A stretch of 64,000 bases of DNA from Nitzschia sp. DOCU1 (Eukaryota; Bacillariophyta; Bacillariophyceae; Bacillariales; Bacillariaceae). Below are positions 40,301 through 48,956 of this stretch, in pieces. Both the position numbers and the translations under genes were made by a program. Numbering within the stretch: position 1 is the stretch's first letter; every line of letters starts with the position of its first letter. The notes beneath the pieces are model-generated. The model saw only the letters and a list, made by a program, of their open reading frames with translations. It was not told where the DNA came from and made no database searches. The stretch is from NCBI GenBank assembly GCA_951394045.1, contig OX595991.1:1178001-1242000 (forward strand). Reading direction: 5' to 3'.

Positions 40301-40757
40301 GCATGGTAGATCTACCGGTAGTTTCCTTCTTCTTTCGGTACGAGAGTCCTTTCGTCACGGAGACTGACGAGTCGTCGTCATCCTTGGTTTTGTAGTACTT
40401 TGAAGAAGATACTCGTCCTTCCAAGGAGACTCGTGTCAAGGGACTGGTAGACGCTAAAGGACGACGATGTTGATGTTTGTGGAGTGTGGGAGAGTTGAGA
40501 GTGGCTGTTTCCAAAAATGCATCGTCCTCACTGTCCGTTTCGTTCAACAAGCGTCGAATGGCGTCCGAGGGCAATGTAGTTGTGGTGTGTCGCGGTCGTT
40601 TCAAAACACTGTCATCGTCATCACTGCTGCTATCATCAGCAATACGACGACGATGAGCAGTAGTGGAGGATGCACGATTGGTGGTTGGAGGGTGCTGGCG
40701 GCTGCGCTTGTTTGGATTCGATGGTACGGCGACGACTCGAGACAACTGAAAGGGCAT
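37329..40757 (-). CDS. Large acidic/RGG repeat protein (1142 aa), unknown function
   Basis: Single exon; the start is ATG 40757 (MPFQLSRVVAVPSNPNKRSR). It is mostly Ser/Asp/Arg-rich and disordered. Four copies of an acidic motif followed by D-T-x-E-L-x-R-R-L occur (SVDTVELTQRLQRYNRKKM, SVDTAELARRLKSAQRRR, SADTAELTRRIKQANARR, SADTEELARRLRLARHRG). Two F-E/D-x-A-F-G motifs (DLFEAAFG, ELFDEAFG) look like short binding motifs. The C-terminus has an RGG-rich basic tract and then a compact end, DDGGWQVSESFTREDPAMQH, finishing IGGVEISF, which looks conserved. I do not recognise the family. Acidic repeats plus an RGG tail suggest a nuclear nucleic-acid adaptor (inference). Confidence 0.8.
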   Translation of the reverse strand: MPFQLSRVVAVPSNPNKRSRQHPPTTNRASSTTAHRRRIADDSSSDDDDSVLKRPRHTTTTLPSDAIRRLLNETDSEDDAFLETATLNSPTLHKHQHRRPLASTSPLTRVSLEGRVSSSKYYKTKDDDDSSVSVTKGLSYRKKKETTGRSTMHNSPSAENVSSSQSTRRRKQQDVSHDETTFRGREEDDLEQSHGDNDDDSVDTVELTQRLQRYNRKKMNPVDSTTGSGALQSPPTATTRLEEDDSLSLHREDDAASSPLVAPARKERAVAAFSNTEPTATMEFLNNHNGDEDSVDTAELARRLKSAQRRRPAVASPSAPTEIVAVPPQPPRLKDPLAYPSSSSEDEIEIEHNHLLPDDNDDDDSSSADTAELTRRIKQANARRTPASEGKKVDNAKVDDEALHHHEPLAAESIRHQDACSVSSKDTDEDAFCNHPIGGVESDNDSADTEELARRLRLARHRGSSNTQQQQQHLPSQVVVANESVHFRLPSQSDSSSSDDDDDDAEEEEEEEGDHHMESHDHQQDHGVVVASPNNKNWPSSPAAVRRREYEPPVEVLEPDLTHQPPSVSSVVPPSHHQQDHQHQQQTSNNRSIVASSNIARGGGGGGGGAAERNPYLVRPRGGAAAKTGSNPTQSQSNQPHDATGTFHSGESVARHPTNAQHQMQSENEGRRSDFPEEYGDQRNIVQQVQIVDSPDLFEAAFGASPPQRYAPAEAQKPRSAVKNPIQRQRGGQSAAAIPLAARTDNELFDEAFGFSSSKGGDDEGVIYVDSDSDDDGVQPIRHTRRQQRHAYNAGPFASTTTTPPMIHSGLHIGPKSPKFNIMSRAFPKNRTGVASAVVAQRSLTTDDIVDYSDDGDLDETYRPSQKVARRVTEDHAARLRPASIRPARRIASMVGNTTATAIDLEEEEPIIVLPPAVPQQHREQEIVGQSGLVRPWRRNPERPRLRDPTASNPFNAASVAPPRRTNLQQSQLAFGTTALAQQREMLKRQRNDILGGSGAGAGGFAIVDHRRGDEDDDEDNDSTIEQYSAEGRTARPARGGRRSTSRKSASTGRKRSRSTNTSKRASSSKKKSAGGSRRGNWSRRGGRGGRGRGGGRGGNRGGNNNAGGVWGNGDDGGWQVSESFTREDPAMQHIGGVEISF
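39218..39244 (-). repeat. GAA-type acidic codon run
   Basis: A CTT/TTC triplet run inside the large acidic protein gene encodes a run of Glu. It is one of several microsatellite-like acidic tracts in this gene. Confidence 0.6.
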
Positions 40758-41136
40758 GATTGTCACTATGGATCCTCCAATGATTGTTATCGGTTGTGTT
40801 TGGAATGGAAGAAGATGTGGGGGAAAGTATGATGATGTGAAGCACCATGTGACACAACAGGGCGAGAGATGGAATCCCATGGGCGGCGCACCACGAGATA
40901 AAAAGCACGTGAAACGCCGCACATAAACTTCGCGCCAAAATTTGAAACAGGGAAAATGGACTAATTTGACCAAAAGTTTGTAGCTATAGTACGAGCCGAG
41001 CCATGTTCTCTCCTGTCCAAGGTTTCCTACAACACCATTTCAGTATAGTATGATATCTACTTTTTTGCATAGTATTACTTTGTGTATCAAAGTCACCCCA
41101 TCTTTGTCTTCTTGTTGCCGCCGCAAATGTGTGTTG
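40758..41136. other. Intergenic region between two minus-strand genes
   Basis: It should hold the promoter of the large acidic protein gene and the 3' end of RPA70. The open frame upstream of the chosen start lacks support. No other feature was recognised. Confidence 0.4.
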
Positions 41137-43074
41137 TTAGATTTGCCACTTTTCCAATTGCGCCAAAATCTCCTTGGACTCGGCCACGTAATCCACAGGA
41201 TCCATACGGACGACACTGGTCTTGATGCGCTGTTCATCATTGACCATTTCACTCTTGACACGACACTTCAAAATCCAGTCGGTATGAGTCGCCTTGGCAA
41301 AGGTACCATCATACAAGTCTTGATTCTCGTATTGATCAAACACCGTGTCAGCCGTAGTTCCATTGAACAATGTCAAGGCTTGATCGTCAAACAACGAGAC
41401 CCAAGTAGAACCAGTATCATCCGCCACGACACCCGAAAAGATCCACTTGCGATTGCAATTGGGATACACGCCTCCACAACGTGCGCATTGCCAATTGCCG
41501 TCCGTCGTTTGATCGACCTTACATCGATTGCGGCAGGGCTCCTTGTCATTGGGGCAGGCAGTGTACCATGCACCGCCTTCCTTGTCCTTTTTGAAAAAGG
41601 TAAAGTGGCCTTTAAAGGTCAAGTAATCGCCCTTTTCAGGATTAATGTGACCCAAGTTCTGGCTCTTGATAGCCGAAACCGACTTGCGATCACCAAAGGC
41701 GTCCATGCGGCCGCCCGCTCCGCCCTGACTCGACAAGGACTTGGTGACCGGAGGTCCCCGACTTCCTTGAGACTTCCACCAGTCTTGTAGAGCTTCCGTC
41801 TCGGGAACATGAGGTTCCACAAAGACACCTTGAGGACCACTCAACGAGACACCACCATAATCACTGACCTTGGCCCTTCGAAAGGCTGCCACTTTGTGCA
41901 CACCAATATCCCGCGACGCATTCATGGCCTGCTCGCCCCACAAGGTCATGCGGACTTGGACGCCTGTATCATCAATCAGGGTCAAATCGCTCTTTTGCAG
42001 TTCTCGTCCCGTCTTTTTGGAAGTCAAAGACTGGACATCCGAAATTTCTTGCACAATTCCAATGACATCCACCATTTTATTGGGTTCCACTTGTTCAAGA
42101 TTGGAAATTTTGGTAAATTCAAAGGCCTGTTGTTGAATATCCCCCGCATCATCCGCCAATTTGACTTCAGCATGCGTATCCAAGGTCATTTCATAATTGG
42201 ATTTGCACGAGTTCCACTTTTGGTTGGCTACCTTGATTTTTCCGCCCGAAATTGTGTAGACCTGTCCGACTTGAAAAAAGTTGTAAAACTTGTCACAAGC
42301 ATCCTTGAACATGGTGACACGAATGTCAATGCCGGACTTGTCGAGCAAATCAATCGAAAAGAGAGAGCCTTCGCCCTTGGGATTGGACCAAGTACGAATG
42401 TCCGATTTGGAGACTACCCGAGCCTTGATGGTCCAACGATTCTGGTACAAGTTCAAGTTGGAAATGAGTGTAATGGGAGTACCACCCGGACTGGAAGCTT
42501 GAGGGACAATCGGGGCATTGGGGGTGTTGTTGCCTCCTCCATACTTTCTCTTGTTTTCAGGACTATAAGGATTGCGACTCGCCGAGTACGGATTCGACTT
42601 GGTGGAGGGGCTGGACGGGGCAGCGGCAGGTGACGTATTGGTACGGTTGTACATGGGAGCCACGGGTGCGGGTGCTGGTGCAGCCGTAGCATCGTGTGAC
42701 TTGTGATAATCCTTGGGTTCTCCCAAACGTCGATCGGTACGTCCCAAGACGGTCATATCCAAGATAATGATAATGCTACGGTCTTGAATTTTATTGTTCA
42801 TAAAATCTTGAATTTGAACAATCGAGTGGCTTTGAAGTTCACCACTTTCCACTAAATCCTTGAGTTGAGTTGCCAACATGCCTTGCACGTAGTGTTCTCC
42901 ATCACTCAGTACGACGCGGTACCGATCACCGCCACCACCACCACTGGCTTGACCGACATTGCGGAGATTGACCACTTGAACAATCGGATGAAAGGTGGTA
43001 TCCTGATTGGAACCTTTCAAGGTGGCCAGTCGAGCAATGCTGTGTTTCGTCAAGGAATCTTCGTTGTAGGACAT
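41137..43074 (-). CDS. RPA1: Replication protein A 70-kDa subunit
   Basis: Single exon, 645 residues from ATG 43074 (MSYNEDSLTKHSIARL); upstream codons give no homologous sequence. Domains in order are the N-terminal OB fold (VVNLRNVGQASGG, DRYRVVLSDGEHYVQGMLAT), a Pro/Ala/Ser linker, DBD-A (PITLISNLNLYQNRWTIKAR ... SIDLLDKSGIDIRVTMF, KIKVANQKWNS), DBD-B (EPNKMVDVIGIVQEISDVQS, VRMTLWGEQA) and DBD-C. DBD-C has a zinc ribbon (CPNDKEPCRNRC ... WQCARCGGVYPNC). RPA is the main eukaryotic ssDNA-binding complex in replication, repair and recombination. The full length matches the family. The strong codon bias makes long antisense frames. Confidence 0.97.
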   Translation of the reverse strand: MSYNEDSLTKHSIARLATLKGSNQDTTFHPIVQVVNLRNVGQASGGGGGDRYRVVLSDGEHYVQGMLATQLKDLVESGELQSHSIVQIQDFMNNKIQDRSIIIILDMTVLGRTDRRLGEPKDYHKSHDATAAPAPAPVAPMYNRTNTSPAAAPSSPSTKSNPYSASRNPYSPENKRKYGGGNNTPNAPIVPQASSPGGTPITLISNLNLYQNRWTIKARVVSKSDIRTWSNPKGEGSLFSIDLLDKSGIDIRVTMFKDACDKFYNFFQVGQVYTISGGKIKVANQKWNSCKSNYEMTLDTHAEVKLADDAGDIQQQAFEFTKISNLEQVEPNKMVDVIGIVQEISDVQSLTSKKTGRELQKSDLTLIDDTGVQVRMTLWGEQAMNASRDIGVHKVAAFRRAKVSDYGGVSLSGPQGVFVEPHVPETEALQDWWKSQGSRGPPVTKSLSSQGGAGGRMDAFGDRKSVSAIKSQNLGHINPEKGDYLTFKGHFTFFKKDKEGGAWYTACPNDKEPCRNRCKVDQTTDGNWQCARCGGVYPNCNRKWIFSGVVADDTGSTWVSLFDDQALTLFNGTTADTVFDQYENQDLYDGTFAKATHTDWILKCRVKSEMVNDEQRIKTSVVRMDPVDYVAESKEILAQLEKWQI

Positions 43075-43722
43075 TATTATTATTATGCTTTGAATAATAA
43101 CTGTGTAAACAAATGACACAAGTGAGGACGAGGACTCAACTATAACGATCCATCCATATCGGCTTCTCATGGTAGTCCGACGAGGGCTCACCTTTTTACT
43201 CTTGTCGTACAAGCTTGCTTCCCTATCCTTTGTCGACTACAAAGAAGAGTCGGTAGAGTAGATAGATAGTAGTTGTGAGTAGACGAGCGAAACGGATCAC
43301 TCTAATTCAACACCGGCAGTAGTTGTCTTTGTTGTGTTTCAAAAGTGCTGCCACTGCCCCAAAGCGCGGGAGAGACGGGCTATGCAGGCGTCCTTGGGCG
43401 GGCTCGAGCAATGCCGTAGAATATGTACCAAAGTCTACGTGATTAGGATGGGGTTCGTAACATTCATCGCGCTTTGGGTGCAAAACCTCCCGCCGACCTT
43501 CAAAATGGCGCGGAGAAAACAAATCGATTGAGTCAAACATGTATCTTCACGTTCTTCGTTCACTTTTTGGATGCTTCGCTCTCTCGGATGTCGTGGCATG
43601 CTTCTCTTGCCATGTTCGGCAATAGCATCTTGACCACGGTCATCATATGTTGGCAGCTCTGTTACGACTCCAACAATAAAGTACCTGCTGTTGTTAGAAT
43701 CCCAGCTTTTGTTTTACGAACC
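43075..43722. other. Divergent promoter region
   Basis: It lies between RPA70 and the small membrane protein. An in-frame upstream ATG at 43588 could extend the plus-strand gene. AT-rich repeats (TTA/ATT) lie near 43075-43086. Confidence 0.4.
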
Positions 43723-44160
43723 ATGCCACAAACGTTACGACAGACTATTCGATGGTTTCTCCAACGCTTGGATACCCATCCCCTCACCACGACGGCTGCC
43801 ACGGTCGGTGGCTTCACAATCGCAGGTCTTGTCAGTTGGAATGTCTTGGAATGGTTACAATCTCCAACAACAACCCCAGATAAACAACAACCCATGAGTA
43901 TGGAAGAAGCTCGATTACGGGCCATGATTGAAAATGCTCAAACAAGCACGTGGCAAGAAAATTTGGATCATGCCGCCACGGCACAAGAACATTTCATGTT
44001 GCCCGGACGACCTCATTCCAAACCTAATTTCATGGCGGAAATTGATAAACGAAGTCTTGAAATTCTAAAGGCACAACATGACGAATTGGAAAAAGAAAGC
44101 AGCAACACCAAGCATCATCATCTGCGAAAAGATACTGCGACACGAATATGGAATAATTGA
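43723..44160 (+). CDS. Small one-pass membrane protein, possibly mitochondrial
   Basis: Start taken as ATG 43723 (MPQTLRQTIRWFLQRLDTHP), giving 145 residues; ATG 43588 in the same frame would add 45 hydrophobic residues. The N-terminus is basic and amphipathic, as in mitochondrial presequences, followed by a hydrophobic segment (TTTAATVGGFTIAGLVSWNVLEWL). The rest is hydrophilic and helical (SMEEARLRAMIENAQTSTWQ), ending with a charged tail. No family was recognised. The stop is only 76 bp from the convergent cyclophilin-like gene. Confidence 0.6.
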   Translation: MPQTLRQTIRWFLQRLDTHPLTTTAATVGGFTIAGLVSWNVLEWLQSPTTTPDKQQPMSMEEARLRAMIENAQTSTWQENLDHAATAQEHFMLPGRPHSKPNFMAEIDKRSLEILKAQHDELEKESSNTKHHHLRKDTATRIWNN

Positions 44161-44236
44161 ACAATGATTTAGTAGTGTCAATATACCCCATGTCGACATT
44201 TATTACATATGCGCACAATACATCATGTTTTTGTTT

Positions 44237-45428
44237 CTACAATTCCCCTTCTCCCATGTTTGGTCTTGATTTCATCTCCACCATTGTGACTTGAGTAATG
44301 GCCACAGTCTTGCCTTCCCGGCCTGCCCGTTGAAGGTTCGATACCGTCTGTCGGCCTTGAGCTATTCTTCCAAAACACGCCAAGCTACCATGTTTGCTCG
44401 CATCATTGGTCATGATGATTTTGAGTCCACCATTGGCACCGACAAAGCCGACCGAGTACGGAGCACAGGATCCTTCGGATACAGACTCGACCAAACTGAG
44501 AGCCAATGTGGCATATCCTAGCTGGGCCACGGCTTCTTCGTCACTGTCCAAATGAATGATACTTACTGTGGGCAAGAATTCAGCTCCTATATATACACCA
44601 CTGTCGACCAAGGTCAAAAAGCTAAAGACGGCATGTGGGACTGTGTCGAGTGCAGATACTTCGACCACAAAAGATTCCGTCTCACTACCATCCATGGCCA
44701 TGTCAAACTGTACATAATAGGGACCTTGTCCGTGTCTGATATATATATGAGAATGAAGGGGGGAAAGAGATTCGTGAGTCGTACTATTGCCAAAAGTCGT
44801 CCACAGAACCAACAAAAAATTCCTTGGATGGTTTTCCAGCGCAACAAACGTCCAAAAACACCTACTTTTCTTTGCAAATCGCACTGTGTAATTTCTTAAT
44901 GTACGTCATGGTTTTTTCCTGTTGTGCTTGACACGCCGCCGAATTACCTCCTGTATCCTTGGCTTGTGTTTCTAATTCTTGCACTTTGGTCTTGGCCGTC
45001 GTTAATTCTCCTTGTACTTTTTGCAATTTGGTTTGTGCTTCTTGCAACTGCTCCAATGTCGTTTGATGCTTGTCTAATAGGACTTGATGTTTTCCTGTCA
45101 AATCGGCTTGTCCTTGTAATTGTTCGCGCAATTCCAACAATTCCGAATCCGCACCTTTGGCATCAATTAAGCGGAGATTGAGTTCTTGTTTGGTTTGATT
45201 GCAACGACGTTCGGCTTCATCCATCATATCGGAACATCGATGATTGTAAATGGAATAAAACAATAAATAGCCTACAATGGCGCCAATGCCCAAGAATAAA
45301 CTGCACGTCAAAAAGGTATTGAGGAGGGAAGTAGTGGTGGTGGTGGTAGTAGCAGTAGAATCCTCTTTCTTCTTTGCTTGGGGCGACGCCCATTCTGTCG
45401 TCGCCGGCTTGGAGGATTCTTTGGCCAT
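44237..45428 (-). CDS. Membrane-anchored coiled-coil protein with cyclophilin-like domain
   Basis: Exons 45428-44866 and 44735-44237 (130-bp intron) give 353 residues. The join turns two overlapping open frames into one gene: exon 1 ends just before an in-frame TAG and exon 2 restores the block HGQGPYYVQFDMAMDG. The N-terminus is cytosolic and polar, then a TM helix (LLNTFLTCSLFLGIGAIVGYLLF), then a long coiled coil (about 70-180, with AACQAQQEKTMTYIKKLH). The C-terminal domain has SFVVEVSALDTVPHAVFSFL and SVGFVGANGGLKIIMTNDAS, then CFGRIAQGRQTVSNLQ, the layout of cyclophilin folds common in diatom type II proteins. The catalytic F-H-R and Q-G-G-D motifs are absent, so isomerase activity is unlikely. 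Confidence 0.8.
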
Positions 45429-45872
45429 GTTACAACAACAATAACAAGCCTTGGGAGGAAAATGTCAAGTCAAGCGGGAAGCTGGATGTGTAGTGGGGGG
45501 CAAGGCATGGGCAACAATGGTGGTGCGCTCTCTTTACTTCTCTCAGTGACGATCATCGTCGTCGCGTCTCTGCCGTTCATCATCGTCATTCGCCCGCCAA
45601 AACAGTTTTCCACGCCGTCTCGTTTCTTGCGCGCCCGCCTGACTCATTGATCATGACGCCGTCCGGGGGGGGGAAAATGGCGCCACCGTCTGTCCGCTTT
45701 CCGATTTTGACTGGCACGACCGAATAGTTGCCATCCGATCTCTCGAGAAAACCACCATGGCAGCAAAAAAAGAATCATCATCGGCCGCCAACACCTGCAA
45801 CAAAATATATTGTCCATTCATCTACAGTCAGTAGCACGTATCAGCACCTCATAATAGCACGATGATTCGATA
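45429..45872. other. Divergent promoter region
   Basis: It lies between the cyclophilin-like and F-box genes. A nine-base G run lies near 45666-45674. No gene was recognised. Confidence 0.4.
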
Positions 45873-48455
45873 ATGGAGAAGGAAACGCTACCATTATCCG
45901 TAGGAGTCTGCTCGAAGAAGGGTGAAGAACAGCTACCAATCGCAGCGTCCGTCTCGGCCTTTCGATCCAAACCCATTGCCAACTTTCGTCGCGAGTTGAA
46001 AGCGGCTCTTCTCGACATTGTGATTGTATCCTCGGCAACAAAGACTCGAAATGATAACGATGACGAAGGTTCGACTCGGAATTCTTTCAAAGTCGTATTA
46101 CCATGGAAGGAGCTCTGCCAGTATCACGACGACATGGAACTATCCAACGGGTTGTCGTTGACGGCGGCGAACGAAATCACCAGTCCAAATGATAATGACA
46201 CGTCCAAACGAACGACACCCTTGCAAGAAGTGGTGGCCCATCTTTTGGATCCAACAATCCTTCCTCGTGCCTATGCTAGTCGAGTGGTTCAAATTCTTCT
46301 AGAAGGAATCTTGGAATCACCCCGACGAGCCCTTGCCATGCCAAACAATCATAACGCTTCAACAACGACAACAACAACAGCCACACGTTGGACTGCCTCA
46401 CAGCGGTTCCTGCTCGAGTCGATAGTGTTGTTGTGGAATATCTGCCCAACATTGAATCATTCGTCTGATTCGGCATTATTACGTTTGCTACGAGACGATG
46501 ATCATGCCACTCCCAACCAGTGGAATCGACTCTTGTCAGTGGCATCTCATGTAGCAAGCGATTGTGCTGATGCTCATGCGACCATGTTGGCGTTTGTATG
46601 GACCATTTTGGCACGAGTAGACCAAATGGAAATGAAACTGCACCCTACAACAGCAACTGCAACAATAGAGTCTTGTTGCCGTTGTTCTTCGACGACGACA
46701 AATGGCATTGCGTCCAGACCCGGCAGAAAAAAGGGCATTCGAATCGCCAGCTTGCAAGATCTTCATGAGAGAGACCTTAGTTCCATGACGACGAACTATC
46801 GACCTCAGTACCTTCCACGGGTTTCCATACCAGCAGAAGGTGGGCTATCTTTGAAAAAGGTACTATCGGCCAAGGGGCATAGTGGCACGGCAACCAATGC
46901 TTGTAGTATTTGCTCCAACAAATCGTCGTCGAAAGCAACGCGCCCAGTAGCAGCATTATTATCCCAGGAGTGGAGGACTGTACGATCCCGGGCCTACCGA
47001 AAGTTCCAAATGCTCTTTCAGCGTCCACCCGTTTGGCAAAGAACACGGCGACGGCACTCCGTCACCAGATTGGACTTGTCCGCTCTACTGCAAATGGCCC
47101 ACGACCACTACCAGTCTCCTTGCCTACGCCTCTGTCTGTTATTGCCAACCACCAACACCCAAAATGCATCATCAGCCTCCACCATTGTTCACTGTCATCG
47201 CCTTTTGCAAATGACGTTTCAAAAATATATATCCACCAACGACTCGATATGGCTTCGGTTGTACACGGAAATCATGGTGGATTGGTCCTGTTTGGATGAC
47301 CGAGTGGCGTGTTGGAAGGCCATTCAACCACTAATAGATCATGTAATGGCCGGAATTACCACCCACGGGGAAGAGGATAACTCCGTAGATGATGAAGAGG
47401 ATGATAGTGGCTCGTGCGAGCAAGACGCTCTACAGTTACCGAGCCTCCATGTGTTTCAGAGCCTTGCCAAAATTCTATCTCGTCGAAGTCGGTTGTTGGA
47501 ATTAGAGGAAGATGAAATTCGGCATCGATTCCATGCATTTGTCAAAGCATTGGAAATCTATTGTGGCGAGGTGGACCTGTGGTTTGATGATGCCAATCAA
47601 AAGCAAGTTCTGGAACACAATGATGAGTTTTGCACGCTGCAGCGGCTTGGTATCTTGGGCTTGATGAGCAGCAGAAGCAGCAGTGACATGACTTGTGATG
47701 GAGATGAAAAGTCGGTGGATGAAGATGAGGTGTTGGAATTCAAAGACGAGTCCTTGCAAGATTGGCCATTCTCGGCACCATTCAGCCTCAGAGCTGCTTA
47801 CAAGCGGGTTGGAAAGGACGGGCGAACAAAGTTTGAGGACTGGGATAAACTTCTTACCTCATTGGATTTCGACCGACAACTCGCCAAGCAGCATTCTGCT
47901 GTGGATCGCTCAAGGATGGTCGGACCACCGTTGACGAACTACATTGACAATCCTGACTTGCTTCAGCAAATTTTTCACTACTGTGATTACCGTGAAGTTG
48001 GAAAATGTCGACGAGTATGTGCGGCGTGGAAGACCATGATTGACTCGTCAAATTCTCTTTGGGAGGAAGTCTATCGATCGCGCTTTGCAGTACATCCTGA
48101 CGACCCGAGGGCTCGGCTAAAAGCACCTGGTTCCAAGCAGGAAGACTGGAAACGCCTTTTCATTCACAAGCTGATGGTCGAGCAAAGCCTCCTGCACCGA
48201 TACAACCAGACAACTGGTTGGAAGCATCGCACCTGCACCTACATTGGTTGTTACCATGTCTTGAGGAGCCAGAAAATGGAAGCTATGCACTTTGCGTCAC
48301 ATGTAAGACAGGCCGAATGTAAGGCGCCATCTCCCAAACAACCAAAGAAGAATAAGACAGGCAAACGGCGTACAACCAGTGATCGGGCTATGCGTGAGAG
48401 CCAAGTCGACGGGAAGCGGACAAAAAGGTGCAACCAACACAATGCTCACACATAA
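45873..48455 (+). CDS. F-box protein, 860 aa
   Basis: Single exon from ATG 45873. About 650 residues of helical, partly low-complexity sequence (Asn/Thr runs, an acidic stretch near 500-515) precede an F-box-like block, NPDLLQQIFHYCDYREVGKC, then RRVCAAWKTMIDSSNSLWEE. The L-x-x-I-F-x-Y-C-D and V-C-x-x-W spacing is standard for F-box proteins. A short C-terminal region has paired Cys/His (HRTCTYIGCYHVL; HFASHVRQAEC) that could bind zinc, then a basic tail with lysine clusters. F-box proteins recruit substrates to SCF ubiquitin ligases. No WD40 or LRR substrate domain is visible; the N-terminal helices may serve that role (inference). Confidence 0.82.
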   Translation: MEKETLPLSVGVCSKKGEEQLPIAASVSAFRSKPIANFRRELKAALLDIVIVSSATKTRNDNDDEGSTRNSFKVVLPWKELCQYHDDMELSNGLSLTAANEITSPNDNDTSKRTTPLQEVVAHLLDPTILPRAYASRVVQILLEGILESPRRALAMPNNHNASTTTTTTATRWTASQRFLLESIVLLWNICPTLNHSSDSALLRLLRDDDHATPNQWNRLLSVASHVASDCADAHATMLAFVWTILARVDQMEMKLHPTTATATIESCCRCSSTTTNGIASRPGRKKGIRIASLQDLHERDLSSMTTNYRPQYLPRVSIPAEGGLSLKKVLSAKGHSGTATNACSICSNKSSSKATRPVAALLSQEWRTVRSRAYRKFQMLFQRPPVWQRTRRRHSVTRLDLSALLQMAHDHYQSPCLRLCLLLPTTNTQNASSASTIVHCHRLLQMTFQKYISTNDSIWLRLYTEIMVDWSCLDDRVACWKAIQPLIDHVMAGITTHGEEDNSVDDEEDDSGSCEQDALQLPSLHVFQSLAKILSRRSRLLELEEDEIRHRFHAFVKALEIYCGEVDLWFDDANQKQVLEHNDEFCTLQRLGILGLMSSRSSSDMTCDGDEKSVDEDEVLEFKDESLQDWPFSAPFSLRAAYKRVGKDGRTKFEDWDKLLTSLDFDRQLAKQHSAVDRSRMVGPPLTNYIDNPDLLQQIFHYCDYREVGKCRRVCAAWKTMIDSSNSLWEEVYRSRFAVHPDDPRARLKAPGSKQEDWKRLFIHKLMVEQSLLHRYNQTTGWKHRTCTYIGCYHVLRSQKMEAMHFASHVRQAECKAPSPKQPKKNKTGKRRTTSDRAMRESQVDGKRTKRCNQHNAHT

Positions 48456-48956
48456 GCATGCCCTGGTCGTCTCGTCTACTCGACACTGATTTTACTACGA
48501 TGATCCTTATTTTGCTACAGTAGTAGCTACATAAGTAGTAGGAACTAAGACCGGTTGTGGCGATGCGTTGCAGCCTTTCAGCTACGAAGTGTTTGCAGCG
48601 CTGACGTTGGTGTGGCTGCTGACTTCCACGGGTAGCTTTCAACATTTCGACGGCTGAAATCTTTCTCGTCTAAGATGAGTCCATTGGTCTTTCCTCCTTA
48701 CTTCATAGTAGAACTACAACACAGAGCAGCTATGTCGGTACGACTATTTTGAAAGTCCTGGTCAGGATATTAGGAGAACGACTGACTCAATCGACAGTGA
48801 AGCATTCACATTAGTCGGACTTTTCGCTACGTCAGGTGATGGCTGGAAATTTCATCACCCACCATCAGCAAAAGCAAAAAAGAAAAGCAGAATCCATTTT
48901 CGAAAAGAACTTCTTGTGTTTGCTTCATACATAGCCCACATCTTCCATGTGATGAC
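48456..48956. other. Intergenic region
   Basis: It lies between two plus-strand genes. No feature was recognised. Confidence 0.4.

Noticed and set aside
41809..42633. 274-codon open frame on the plus strand
   Set aside because: Antisense to RPA70; no recognisable protein.
44237..44884. Separate cyclophilin-like gene starting inside the preceding frame
   Set aside because: Its first 50 codons are intron sequence with no homology; it is exon 2 of the joined gene.
44862..45428. Separate small coiled-coil gene ending at TAG 44862
   Set aside because: The TAG lies inside a GT-AG intron whose removal joins a cyclophilin-like domain in phase.
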